A DNA stretch of 64,000 nucleotides from CAVTUU01 sp045804965 (GTDB lineage: Bacteria; Chloroflexota; Chloroflexia; Thermomicrobiales; UBA6265): contig JBJMMD010000017.1 in NCBI GenBank assembly GCA_045804965.1, positions 48,263 through 112,262 of the forward strand. Direction: 5' to 3'. Of this stretch, positions 33,353-41,909 are shown piece by piece. The translations under genes were made by a program, and so were the position numbers. The notes beneath the pieces are model-generated. The model was not told the origin of the DNA. It was given only the letters and a program-made list of their open reading frames with translations, and made no database searches. The first letter of the stretch is position 1. The number at the start of each line of letters is the position of its first letter.

Positions 33353-33396
33353 GCATCGATCTCGCCTGCGCGATCTCAGCCGCGGTTTATGCATAA
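33353..33396 (+). pseudogene. Remnant of the 3' end of a second MoeB-like gene
   Basis: This stretch encodes IDLACAISAAVYA and a stop, against TDLACAIPAAVYA and a stop at the end of the MoeB-like gene at 30937. The DNA is similarly close (GATCTCGCCTGCGC and GCCGCGGTTTATGC in both). Nothing else of the gene is seen upstream, so it is a fragment left by duplication or recombination. Confidence 0.55.
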
Positions 33397-33624
33397 ATAG
33401 GAGTCCAACTCTAGGATTCCCTCCTCCCTGCCGACCAGCAACCCCCTCTCTCGATCCCTTCTCCCGCGCACGGGCCGCGTACCCTTTGGATGGCGGGTTG
33501 AGGGTGAGGGAATTTCTCGGGGGAAGGCTGCTCCGGGTGAGTGAGCTCCGCATTCAGTCCACCCAATGCATTAGAGTTGCACGCACCGATTTGTTCTCAG
33601 CCCCGCCGGGGTATCCTCCAAGCT

Positions 33625-36600
33625 ATGTTCATGCTCACCGGGAAGCATCTAATAGGAGGATGGAGGCGCCGCTGGCTGGCGTTCGCCTTCCTCGCCTGCG
33701 TCTGGAGCGCATTTCACCCGGTAACCGTCTCCGCCCACGCCCAATACGACCACAGTGATCCCGCCGCGAACGCGATCGTGGCGATCGCCCCGATCCAGGT
33801 CACGATCTGGTTCACGGAGCATCTGGAACCATCCGGTTCGTCGGCTCAGTTGTTCGACAAGGACGGCCAGCCGATATCAGGCACGACGAGCAGTCTGGGC
33901 ACGGAGCCCAAGCAGCTCGTTCTTTCCCTTCCCTCCGGACTCGCGAACGGGACCTATTCGGTTGTCTGGAACACGCTTTCGGCCGACGACGGTCACCCCG
34001 CCCAAGGCTACTTCGTCTTCACGATCGGCTCCGCGACCGATGTCCAAGCTGTCACGGCGCCTGCCGCGCCGGCCGCGCACGGCGCGCCACAGTGGTTGCG
34101 CGCCTCAGCCCGGTGGGCGGCGCTGCTCGGGCTGGCGGCGGCAGTTGCGGTTTGGCCGGTCTGGCTGCTGATCGTCCGCTCGAGCTACACCTCGACGTGG
34201 AAATCGTCGCTCCAATTCGTGCATGCCGCGCGTCGTTATGCCGCTATCGCGCTGCTGGTCGCTTTCGCGGGCGATCTTTACGCGTTGCTGGTCCAAGCTG
34301 CCGATCTTCCCTCGTTGGCGTATTTCGATCGCCTACACACGGTCCTCACCGACACCCGCTTTGGCCGGCTCTGGTTGCTCCGCCTCGGGTTGCTCGTCGC
34401 TTATGCCGTCGCGCTCTTCATTGCCGATTGGTGGTGGCCGCGCCAGAAACCGCTGCGCGCTGCCGTCGCGTTCGCTCTCGCCCTTGCCTTGCCGCTCCCC
34501 TTCAGCTTGAACGCCCATGCCTCGGCCGAAACGACCGGCCGCACGGTCGCGATCGCGAGCGACTGCATCCACCTGCTCGCCGCTTCGCTCTGGATCGGCG
34601 GGCTGTTCCTGCTCTGCGCGCAGTTCCTGCCGTTCTACCGGTTCCTCTCTCCCGCCGGCAGGCGCGCCGCGTTCACGCGGATGCTCCCCCGCTTCTCGAT
34701 CCTCGCGTTGACCTCGTGGGGCATGCTCGGCGTCACCGGCCTCTATGCCAGTTGGCTGCAGGTCGGGAATCTCGAAGGTCTCTTACACACCGCCTATGGC
34801 CACGCGCTGATCATCAAGCTCCTCGTGCTGCTGCCGCTCCTTGCCCTCGGCGCCTTCAATCTCCTCGTCGTCACGCCGAGGCTACGGACGGCGAGGGATT
34901 CCGACCAGGCGATGCTGTGGTCTCGCCATTTCCGCCGCGCGGTTGGAACCGAAGTCGTGCTGGTCGTGCTCCTGTTGCTCGCCGTCGGCCGGCTGACCAG
35001 CCTGCAACCAGCGCGGGACGAGCTCGCAACGACGTCCACCGCGCTTGCGCTGAAGCTCTCCGCCGATGGCCGGACCGGGCGACTGACAGTCACGCCGGGC
35101 GCCGCCGGACCCAATCACTACCGGTTCGAACTCGACGGCGAAAGCCTGCTTAATGGGACCGAGGCCCTGCTCCGTCTGACTCTAACGAGTCAGAACATCG
35201 GAGAAAAAGAAGTCACCTTGATCAGGGCCACGGGCAACGCCTTTGAAGGGCATGGCAGCGAATTCGGGATCGCGGGCGACTGGAAGGTCGACATGATCGT
35301 GCGCAAGATCGGCGCATTCCAGTGGCAGGCATCGACTCAGACCACAATCGCCGGGCAAGCGACGAAGCCGGAACCGGTGCGGGCGGCCTGGCATTTCGGC
35401 CCGGTCGGGTTGCTCGGCCTGCTCCTGCTTTTGCTTGGTGTCTTCGGCGTTGTCTTCGCGTGTGTGGCGGGCCGGACCAGACTACGGTTCGAGGTCGGCG
35501 GGCTCGCCGCCTGCTCGCTACTCGCGGGCGCTTTGCTCCTCGTCCAAGCCCGCACGGCGCCGACCGCGGACGCGTCTGCGCAGGCCCAGGCCCAGACCTC
35601 CCTCTCCACCGCCGATCAAGCCGCGATCACACGCGGCAAAGCGATCTACGACATGAATTGCGCGAGCTGTCACGGGGCGACCGGCCGGGGTGACGGCCCC
35701 GGCGCCGCGGGTCTGAACCCGGCCCCAGTCGATTTCACCAGTCCCTTGCACAAAGCCCACCAGCAGCAGGACCTCCTGTTTTGGGTCAAGGAGGGCATCG
35801 GCGGCAGCGCGATGCCCGCGTTCGGCGACCAGCTCACCGACGAACAGATCTCCGATGTGCTCGCCTACGTTCGCGAGCTCGGCAACACGCAGACCCAACA
35901 GGTCGACATCCCCGATCCGGCCGAATGCACGATCGCGCCAGCCAATGTGCCCGCGCTGATCGCAAACGTGACCCCATCGGCCATCCAGCCGACTCCGCCA
36001 CCGCCGGTCGGCCCTGATTTCGTCTGGCCGAGGGGCGACCCCGCGACCCAAGCGCAAACCGACGGCGTCACCAAGACCATTCGTCAATTTGTCGCCTGCG
36101 CGAGCGCGCAGGATTTCAGCCGGCGCACCGCGCTCTACTCGGATCATTACCTACGACCCTTCCTCGCCTCAATGGACGACCAAGCGAAACAGGGCATCCT
36201 CGCCGCCGCGGCCGCGCCGGCCAACCCCATGCCAGAGGGCCAACGCGGCTGGATTCAGGAGATCAGCGACATGCGCGCCTTGCCGGATGGGCGGGTCGGC
36301 GCACGGGTCATCATCGACGATCCCGTTAACCACCCGCATGTCACCTACGCGGTGCTCGTCTTCGCGCAGTCAGGCGATCAATGGCTGATCGACGAAATCC
36401 ATGCCGACCCAGGCACGGCGTCGCCCGCAGCGACACCCGCTCCCCTGGCGACGCCCGATGCCGCGATCACCACCCCGGTGACCAAGAGCGCCGAGACGGT
36501 TCAAATCGAGCCGTTCACCGCAAAGCTCGATGACAATCAGATCACCGCGGACATCACCGATGCCAAGGGCCAGCCGGTGACCGGCGCCATCGTTTCGATC

Positions 36601-36792
36601 GCGGTCGATCCCGCCGGATCGCCGGTCGGTTCCTTCGTCGTTCCGGCGACGGAAAGCACTCCCGGCAAATACACGGCGACCGTTCCGTTCGCCGCGGCCG
36701 GCAATTGGCGCCTCACTGTGCGCTTGGGCGTTCCCGGCAAGCCCGCGGTGCCGTATGTTTTCACCTTCACGGTTCCCGATCAAAATCCCTGA
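33625..36792 (+). CDS. CopC-CopD-cytochrome c-FixH/YtkA-like multidomain copper protein
   Basis: A 1055-residue protein if the ATG at 33625 is used; the longer frame begins at 33541 and no good ribosome binding site decides it. After a signal anchor, residues 35-150 are a CopC domain (SAHAQYDHSDPAANAIVAIAP then WFTEHLEP..SAQLF), carrying the histidine and aspartate copper ligands. Residues 175-480 are an eight-helix CopD. Residues 480-640 form a beta-rich exported region. Residues 660-770 are a class I cytochrome c (CASCH at 679-683; likely axial Met730 in SAMPAFGDQL). Residues 780-940 hold a nuclear-transport-factor-like unit (ACASAQDFSRRTALY..LIDEIHAD). The last 100 residues are FixH/YtkA-like (AKLDDNQITADITDAKGQPVTGAIVSI). 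It probably handles copper delivery, perhaps to a heme-copper oxidase. Confidence 0.85.
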   Translation: MFMLTGKHLIGGWRRRWLAFAFLACVWSAFHPVTVSAHAQYDHSDPAANAIVAIAPIQVTIWFTEHLEPSGSSAQLFDKDGQPISGTTSSLGTEPKQLVLSLPSGLANGTYSVVWNTLSADDGHPAQGYFVFTIGSATDVQAVTAPAAPAAHGAPQWLRASARWAALLGLAAAVAVWPVWLLIVRSSYTSTWKSSLQFVHAARRYAAIALLVAFAGDLYALLVQAADLPSLAYFDRLHTVLTDTRFGRLWLLRLGLLVAYAVALFIADWWWPRQKPLRAAVAFALALALPLPFSLNAHASAETTGRTVAIASDCIHLLAASLWIGGLFLLCAQFLPFYRFLSPAGRRAAFTRMLPRFSILALTSWGMLGVTGLYASWLQVGNLEGLLHTAYGHALIIKLLVLLPLLALGAFNLLVVTPRLRTARDSDQAMLWSRHFRRAVGTEVVLVVLLLLAVGRLTSLQPARDELATTSTALALKLSADGRTGRLTVTPGAAGPNHYRFELDGESLLNGTEALLRLTLTSQNIGEKEVTLIRATGNAFEGHGSEFGIAGDWKVDMIVRKIGAFQWQASTQTTIAGQATKPEPVRAAWHFGPVGLLGLLLLLLGVFGVVFACVAGRTRLRFEVGGLAACSLLAGALLLVQARTAPTADASAQAQAQTSLSTADQAAITRGKAIYDMNCASCHGATGRGDGPGAAGLNPAPVDFTSPLHKAHQQQDLLFWVKEGIGGSAMPAFGDQLTDEQISDVLAYVRELGNTQTQQVDIPDPAECTIAPANVPALIANVTPSAIQPTPPPPVGPDFVWPRGDPATQAQTDGVTKTIRQFVACASAQDFSRRTALYSDHYLRPFLASMDDQAKQGILAAAAAPANPMPEGQRGWIQEISDMRALPDGRVGARVIIDDPVNHPHVTYAVLVFAQSGDQWLIDEIHADPGTASPAATPAPLATPDAAITTPVTKSAETVQIEPFTAKLDDNQITADITDAKGQPVTGAIVSIAVDPAGSPVGSFVVPATESTPGKYTATVPFAAAGNWRLTVRLGVPGKPAVPYVFTFTVPDQNP

Positions 36793-36845
36793 GCTTGGCA
36801 TTGTGCCTTAAGCACGTCCGAAGCTCGCTGGCACGCGTAACGCTA

Positions 36846-36854
36846 AAGTAACGC
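36846..36854 (+). promoter_or_regulatory. AAGTAACGC motif upstream of the second CopC-CopD gene
   Basis: AAGTAACGC is followed by GCGATGCG 62 bases before the GTG start. See the similar sites at 25177, 47264 and 56263. The role is unknown. Confidence 0.3.
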
Positions 36855-36915
36855 GCGATGCGTTCCCGCGCGGTTCATACGCGGAACCTCTCGCAACTGG
36901 CTCGGAGATTTCACC

Positions 36916-39048
36916 GTGCGACGAAACAGTCTTCGACTGAGAGGAGTTCCCTCACCCCCAACCCCTCGCCCTTGCGAGGGGAGCGCTTCGTCCCGTCTCC
37001 CCCGCAGGCGGGAACCACAGTCAAAGGATACCTGGCGCGGTGGCGCGGAGGGCCGGGTCAGGGCTGCGCGCCGGGTGAGGCGACTCACACTGCGCTTCGC
37101 CATACCACTCGCCCTGTGCGCCGTCTTTTACAGCATCCTCACTCCCACATCCGTCTCCGCCCACGCTGAATACGACCACAGTAATCCCGCGGCCAACGCG
37201 ATCGTGGCCACCGCCCCATCCGAGGTCGATATCTGGTTCACCGAACGGCTCGAGCCGGCCGGATCGTCAGCCCAGCTCTTCAATAAGGACGGTCAACCGA
37301 CCCCCGCCAGCAGCCACATGGGCGGCGATCCCAAAGAGCTCATCCTCACCCTGCCCAGCGGCCTCGCCAACGGCACCTATTCCGTGGTCTGGAGCACCCT
37401 CTCGGCGGATGATGGCCACCCCGCCCAAGGCTACTTCACCTTTACCATCGGCACTGAAGCCGACGTGCAATCTGTCTCGACGCCGACCGTTTCCTCCGCG
37501 CACGGCACGCCGCAGTGGATACGCTCCTCCTCCCGCTGGGCAGCGTTGCTTGGACTCGCGGCCGCCGTCGCGGTCTGGCCGGTCTGGCTCCTTGTCCTCC
37601 GCCCGAGTTATGCGCCCGTCTGGCAAGCGGGGCCTCGCCTCGTCCATCGCGCCCAACGCCTGGCCGGGGCGGCGTTCCTGCTCGCCTTCGCCGGGGATTT
37701 CTATGCCCTCCTCGCCCAGGCCGGCGATCTCTCGACCGGCACTTACCTCGAACGTGTGCAAACGGTGTTGACCGATACCCGCTACGGCAAGCTCTGGATC
37801 CTGAGAATCGTCCTGCTTGCCGCTTATTCGATCGCGCTGCTGATCGCCGCCTGGTGGTGGCCGCGCCATCGTCCGGGACGAACCGTCGTCACCTTGCTGA
37901 TCGCGCTGGCGCTCCCTCTCCCGTTCAGCCTGGACGCCCACGCCTCGGCGGAAGCCAGTGGCCGGGCAACGGCCATCGCCACCGATTACGTCCATCTGCT
38001 CGCCGCGTCGGTCTGGATCGGCGGTCTTTTCCTCCTGGTCGGCGCGCTCGTGGCCTCGCTGCGCGATCTCACCCCGGCCGGCCGCCGCGTTGTCCTCTCC
38101 CACGTGCTCCCGCGGTTCTCGACGATGGCGCTCACCGCCTGGGGCGTGTTGATCCTGACCGGGGCCTACCAAGCGTGGCTCGAAGTCGGCAATCTCGACG
38201 GGCTGCTGCACACCTCTTACGGCCGCACGCTGGGCATCAAAGTGATCCTCCTCGTGCCGTTGCTCGCGCTCGCTGCCTTCAACCTCATCCTCGTCACTCG
38301 AAAGATCCGCGGCAGCACAGACGCGGACAGCACGCTGGCTTGGACTCGGCGATTCACGTACGCGGTCGGCGGCGAGGTGATCCTGGTCATCCTGGTGCTG
38401 CTCGTCGTCGGCCGCCTCACCAGCTTGCCGCCCGCCCGCGGGGTCCTAGCCTTACAGACCACGCCCATCGAGCTCGCCCTCACCGCCGACGGCAAGAGCG
38501 CGAAGCTGACCATCACCCCCGGCGCCGCCGGACCGAACGATTACACGCTCGCGCTCGCCGGTTGGTCCCCGCCGGACGGCTCCGAGGCGCTGTTGCGGCT
38601 GACCTACATCTCGCAGGACATCGGCGAAAAGGAGGTCAAACTGACTGGTTCCGGCGATACCTACACCGGCAGCAGCAGCGAAGTCGGCATCGCCGGCGAT
38701 TGGCGCGTCGACGCGATCGTCCGCAAGATCGGCGCGTTCCAGTGGCAAGCCTCGACCCAGACGGCGGTCCCCGCTCAACCCGCCCGCGCGGCCCAACCCC
38801 GCCCCGCCTGGCGCTTCGGCCTCAGCGGCCTGATCGCCCTCGTGCTCGTCGTCCTCGCCGTCGCCGCCCTCGTCGTCGCCTTTTTCTCCGCCCGTTCCCG
38901 CCTTCGCCTCGAGGTCGCCGGTCTCGCCGCCTGCGCCCTCCTCGCCGCCGCCCTCCTCTTCATCGGCGCCCACACCACCTCCACCTCGCCCAGCGCCTCC
39001 ACCCGCGCCGAAACACCCGCGACCGAATCCGACCACAGCGGTCACTAA
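36916..39048 (+). CDS. CopC-CopD fusion protein, paralogue of the preceding gene
   Basis: A 710-residue protein with a GTG start preceded by GGAGATTTC; an internal GTG at 37075 would give 657 residues and a more normal signal peptide (LRFAIPLALCAVFYSIL). The first 50 residues of the long form read through repeat sequence (CCTCACCCCCAACCCC type), so they may be an artefact of start choice. The CopC domain (SAHAEYDHSNPAANAIVATAP) and CopD helices match the first paralogue at most positions, including the DGHPAQGYF and the RTVVTLL..LPLPFSLDAHASAE segments. The cytochrome c and FixH-like parts are absent. The C-terminus ends in two helices and a polar tail. Likely a copper transport or sensing protein of the inner membrane. 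Confidence 0.82.
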   Translation: MRRNSLRLRGVPSPPTPRPCEGSASSRLPRRREPQSKDTWRGGAEGRVRAARRVRRLTLRFAIPLALCAVFYSILTPTSVSAHAEYDHSNPAANAIVATAPSEVDIWFTERLEPAGSSAQLFNKDGQPTPASSHMGGDPKELILTLPSGLANGTYSVVWSTLSADDGHPAQGYFTFTIGTEADVQSVSTPTVSSAHGTPQWIRSSSRWAALLGLAAAVAVWPVWLLVLRPSYAPVWQAGPRLVHRAQRLAGAAFLLAFAGDFYALLAQAGDLSTGTYLERVQTVLTDTRYGKLWILRIVLLAAYSIALLIAAWWWPRHRPGRTVVTLLIALALPLPFSLDAHASAEASGRATAIATDYVHLLAASVWIGGLFLLVGALVASLRDLTPAGRRVVLSHVLPRFSTMALTAWGVLILTGAYQAWLEVGNLDGLLHTSYGRTLGIKVILLVPLLALAAFNLILVTRKIRGSTDADSTLAWTRRFTYAVGGEVILVILVLLVVGRLTSLPPARGVLALQTTPIELALTADGKSAKLTITPGAAGPNDYTLALAGWSPPDGSEALLRLTYISQDIGEKEVKLTGSGDTYTGSSSEVGIAGDWRVDAIVRKIGAFQWQASTQTAVPAQPARAAQPRPAWRFGLSGLIALVLVVLAVAALVVAFFSARSRLRLEVAGLAACALLAAALLFIGAHTTSTSPSASTRAETPATESDHSGH

Positions 39049-39133
39049 TACGGTATCGTCTTTCCTGAGCTTCACGGGGCGATCCTGCAGGTTTGAAGCA
39101 GGCGCCAATTATGCCGCTGCCACGGCCGCGGAC

Positions 39134-39415
39134 ATGGTCTCCGATGGCGGCATGGCCGGGCTATACGGGGCCTATTTCTCGGCCATCAAAGACGGCGCAG
39201 ATGCGCTGCTTACCTACTACGGCTGTAAGAAGGGCAATTCAGACGATTGTGAGGGAGGAAAGGGTCCCAAGTACCCGGAGGTCTTTGAAACTGAAGAAGA
39301 AGCCCGCGAAGCAGCAGTTCGCGCCTCTGGAGATGGGAGTCGCATTGGATCGCACTATAACGCTCCTAATAAGCTGCACTGTGTCTATAAGACAGTGTAC
39401 CGACCTTCTCAATGA
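39134..39415 (+). CDS. Orphan toxin-like C-terminal fragment (polymorphic toxin end, 5' part absent)
   Basis: The frame is open from before 39056 with no stop; the first ATG is at 39134 (93 residues). Upstream codons continue as ANYAAATAAD and the product reads MVSDGGMAGLYGAYFSAIKD, then GADALLTYYGCKKGNSDDC, then FETEEEAREAAVRASGDG and a C-terminal NKLHCVYKTVYRPSQ. Such Gly/Ala-rich linkers followed by a short Cys/Lys-rich domain that ends at a clean stop are typical of the C-terminal end of RHS/polymorphic toxins. The delivery part is missing. The stop overlaps the start of the next gene as ATGA (39412-39415), typical of toxin and immunity genes. The toxin family is not recognised. Confidence 0.5.
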   Translation: MVSDGGMAGLYGAYFSAIKDGADALLTYYGCKKGNSDDCEGGKGPKYPEVFETEEEAREAAVRASGDGSRIGSHYNAPNKLHCVYKTVYRPSQ

Positions 39416-40221
39416 ACGGTGAAGAACATGGGTATCTTCTTGTTTCGGCTTCGCCGACATTTGAAGAGTTGTTGCCCGGAATCTCTAGCCTTTCCGAGAT
39501 GCTGCTTTGGATCGAACCCGGTCGGAACTGGGGTGATCTAGCGGCTCGATTTGATCTAGATGCTGCTTTCCCCGATTTGCGGGCGATAACTTGGCAGCGA
39601 GCCTTTCGGTGGGTTACTTCGCCTTTCGGCCCTAGTGGCTCACTCGGCCCCAGCATTAATCAACACTGGCCGGAGACAATTGAAGTGATAGCGACGACTG
39701 AGAGTAAGCACGCGACAGACGACCGGTCGTGGATATCAAGAGTCGCTTGGGCACCCTTAAAGTGGGAGGAGCGCTGGCAATGGCTTTTCGAGTCGGGAAA
39801 CCAGAACCGTGAAATTGCATATATTCCCAATTCCATTGAATCCGCGAATCGGTGGGCTAGTGTTGCCGGTGGGCTTGATTGGCTTGATCGCCTGGGACCC
39901 GCGAGCGAACCCGATCCGCCTTTTGAGTCCGAAGCCATTGTCAGAACCTATATTCGAACCACTCTCCAGATGGGTGGAGTTCCATCTCTCAAATGGCGTG
40001 CGGAAGCTAACGCAGGGCTTGTTTGCCTGGGAACCAACGCGCAACTCGAATTTGCCGCGGCCATATTGGGCCGCGAAGGTGGTCGAGTATCCTCAGATTT
40101 CAGTCTAGTTCGTCCAGACAATTCGGATTACATCTTTCGGCATCGGTTTGAGCTGAGAAGGCACTTCAGAATTCGTACCAGTACGTGCCAGAGAATACCC
40201 CTAGGTAGAGCTTATGCGTGA
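39412..40221 (+). CDS. Putative immunity protein for the toxin-like fragment
   Basis: A 269-residue protein. Its ATG overlaps the upstream stop, which implies coupled translation. The sequence is a soluble alpha/beta protein with many aromatic residues (LLWIEPGRNWGDLAARFDLDAAFPDL, AWAPLKWEERWQWLFE, WASVAGGLDWLDRLGP), in line with a small cytoplasmic binding protein. No family is recognised. Near the 3' end the protein changes character (VSSDFSLVRPDNSDYIFRHRFELRRHFRIRTS), and a frameshift or extension cannot be excluded. It overlaps the next gene by eight bases (40214-40221). The immunity role is inferred from position only. Confidence 0.5.
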   Translation: MNGEEHGYLLVSASPTFEELLPGISSLSEMLLWIEPGRNWGDLAARFDLDAAFPDLRAITWQRAFRWVTSPFGPSGSLGPSINQHWPETIEVIATTESKHATDDRSWISRVAWAPLKWEERWQWLFESGNQNREIAYIPNSIESANRWASVAGGLDWLDRLGPASEPDPPFESEAIVRTYIRTTLQMGGVPSLKWRAEANAGLVCLGTNAQLEFAAAILGREGGRVSSDFSLVRPDNSDYIFRHRFELRRHFRIRTSTCQRIPLGRAYA

Positions 40222-40861
40222 CCAAACGATCCACGACCTCGTGCGTAAGGCGCACACGGGCACCATTGCGGCCGACGAAGTAGCCTGGGCGGCTGACATG
40301 CTCCGGCAAGGAGGCGGTGGCTATAACCGCTCCGGTCTGCTTGAGATCGTTGGCAGTGGGTTCGGCACGCAGTATGAGGAGCTGGTCGCGAGCTTCCTTG
40401 AATGCCCCAGCGATCCCTGGCTGAGCCGGAAAGCGCTGCAAGTTCTGTGCGGCGACTGGCACATGTCTGAGAAGTATGTGGAAGAGCTTCGCCGCTTCCT
40501 GAATGGGGTGCCGTGGGATGTGGACGGCGATGTCCGGCTAGTGGCAATGTTATTTGCCGGGCAATACTTACGCACGCATCAGGACGATGATTTGCTGCGC
40601 CGGTTGTGGGGGATGGCAAACGGCCGCGGACCGCGGCAGGCGGTGACCGAGTCGGACATCGAGCTATTCGGCGCCGAAGGGGCAGCCGTCAACGCAGCAG
40701 AACACCAGGCGTTGAAAGCGGAAGCGGCACTTGATGCGCTTGCGTGGGCAGTTTTCGACGACTGGCGCGAGAGGTTTATACGCCCAGACAAGCCGACCAA
40801 AGAGGACTGGCAAGCGGAAATCCTGCGGCGGACCGAAGAAAAGTTTGGCCCATTTACCTAA
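40214..40861 (+). CDS. Hypothetical helical protein in the toxin/immunity-like island
   Basis: A 215-residue protein. Its ATG lies eight bases inside the end of the preceding gene, so the two are probably co-translated. Repeated helical units can be read (DLVRKAHTGTIAADEVAWAADML, YEELVASFLECPSDPWLSRKALQVLCGDW, YVEELRRFLNGVPWDVDGDVRLVAMLFAG, LLRRLWGMANG), resembling a HEAT-like solenoid. Such helical proteins are common among immunity and ADP-ribosylation-related cassettes, but no specific family was recognised. No signal peptide. Base composition is slightly lower in GC than the flanking housekeeping genes. Confidence 0.55.
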   Translation: MRDQTIHDLVRKAHTGTIAADEVAWAADMLRQGGGGYNRSGLLEIVGSGFGTQYEELVASFLECPSDPWLSRKALQVLCGDWHMSEKYVEELRRFLNGVPWDVDGDVRLVAMLFAGQYLRTHQDDDLLRRLWGMANGRGPRQAVTESDIELFGAEGAAVNAAEHQALKAEAALDALAWAVFDDWRERFIRPDKPTKEDWQAEILRRTEEKFGPFT

Positions 40862-41050
40862 ATCATTCGTCCTCTCTTGTTACCTTCGATCGTCTTCGCC
40901 CATGCTCTACATTGTGCAATGTCTGACCGTGATGCCGACTGTAGCTCCTCCGCCGACCGGGGGCGAAGGGATGAAGGGCCGCTTTCGTCGGGGGTGGCAA
41001 CCCTACGACTTGTATTCTGATCGTCGTAGGAAATAGGCCGGTTTGAGAAC

Positions 41051-41761
41051 GTGTTACGTCATATCCCTGCCCTGCTAATGCCTGCAGGCAGGGAAAGGAC
41101 CAAGTCGTTGGTTGCCCAAAATGGCATTCTGCTTCAGTTCTACCTTGATCCGGAGAAAATCGCTCAAACCTACGATCCGTCATGGAATCCATCAGCCGCA
41201 ACGGGAAAACGATGGGGAGTTTCTCGATCGAGGAGAGAGAAGCTTCTTAATCTCTATCTGTGGTTTGATGATTCCCTCTGGATGCCGATGCGATTGCGAC
41301 TTGATGGGACTGATCTTTTTCATTGTGGGGGAGGTCCGCATCGTCGCATCGAGGCGGTGCACGGCCCTGGCGCTCCCCGGTTTGAGCAGGGACATGACCT
41401 GTGCCCTTGGGATCGGTTGCCGGTAATCGTAGCAGCGAAGGTGGGTTGGTTTGCACTTCGAAACGCATTGCACGAAGGTGAAAGTGGATTCATGATGGCT
41501 GATCAAGGTGCGATCGTGTTTCGCGTTCAAGGTCAGTTGGTTGAAGTCAGTTTTCGCGCTTGGTATGAGTCTCCAGAGAATTATAGCCTCGACGCGATCC
41601 AGGCAGTCGTTGACTATGACGAGCTATTTACAAAGTGGGAACTCTTCTCGGAACAGGTGCGGACGCAATTCCTCGAAGTCCTGCCCGAACTGGCGGAAAA
41701 TGTCCAGTATGGCGACTGGTTCCGCGGAGGACTTGACTATCTTAGGCGGCAGCCGCGTTAG
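41051..41761 (+). CDS. Unknown protein, DDSLWMP family (paralogue of the gene at 28557)
   Basis: A 236-residue protein; the start could be the GTG at 41051, the ATG at 41078 or the TTG at 41108, which has AAAGGACC upstream. The body matches the 28557 product along its length: LWFDDSLWMPMRLRLDGTDLFHCGG, HRRIEAVHGPG, CPWDRLPVIV, then a variable centre, then FSEQVRTQFLEVLPEL and WFRGGLDYLRRQ at the end. The conserved Cys, His, Pro and Trp residues suggest a compact domain, but no enzyme motif is evident. It is the last gene of the toxin/immunity-like island, 190 bases after the HEAT-like gene, and directly precedes alaS. Confidence 0.55.
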   Translation: MLRHIPALLMPAGRERTKSLVAQNGILLQFYLDPEKIAQTYDPSWNPSAATGKRWGVSRSRREKLLNLYLWFDDSLWMPMRLRLDGTDLFHCGGGPHRRIEAVHGPGAPRFEQGHDLCPWDRLPVIVAAKVGWFALRNALHEGESGFMMADQGAIVFRVQGQLVEVSFRAWYESPENYSLDAIQAVVDYDELFTKWELFSEQVRTQFLEVLPELAENVQYGDWFRGGLDYLRRQPR

Positions 41762-41811
41762 ACTCGGACGGCAGCACGACCGAGCTTGTGCCCGGTCACT
41801 CCCGTCTCAAG

Positions 41812-41841
41812 TTGTCCCTCACCGGCTCCCTCTGGCACAAT
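41812..41841 (+). promoter_or_regulatory. Candidate promoter upstream of alaS
   Basis: TTGTCC at 41812-41817 and CACAAT at 41836-41841 are separated by 18 bases, within the sigma-70 range. The -10 box ends 68 bases before the ATG at 41910. There is no T-box leader in the gap. The match is moderate. Confidence 0.35.
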
Positions 41842-41909
41842 GATGGCTCGCGTTGTACACGCACAAATCCAGACAGCAAACATAGATCGGGATAGAGGTC
41901 GTCGCCGGA

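Larger units (their letters stand above)
32795..33624. other. 830-base accessory gap before the CopC-CopD fusion gene
   Basis: Apart from the possible small gene at 32876-33115 and the MoeB tail fragment at 33353-33396, nothing was found. The stretch 33415-33530 holds the CCCTC...GAGGG-type repeat seen in several other gaps (near 36950, 23733 and 60057). It contains no RNA gene that I recognise. Confidence 0.4.

Noticed and set aside
41762..41909. T-box leader in front of alaS
   Set aside because: The gap is short and shows none of the conserved T-box or anti-terminator sequence.
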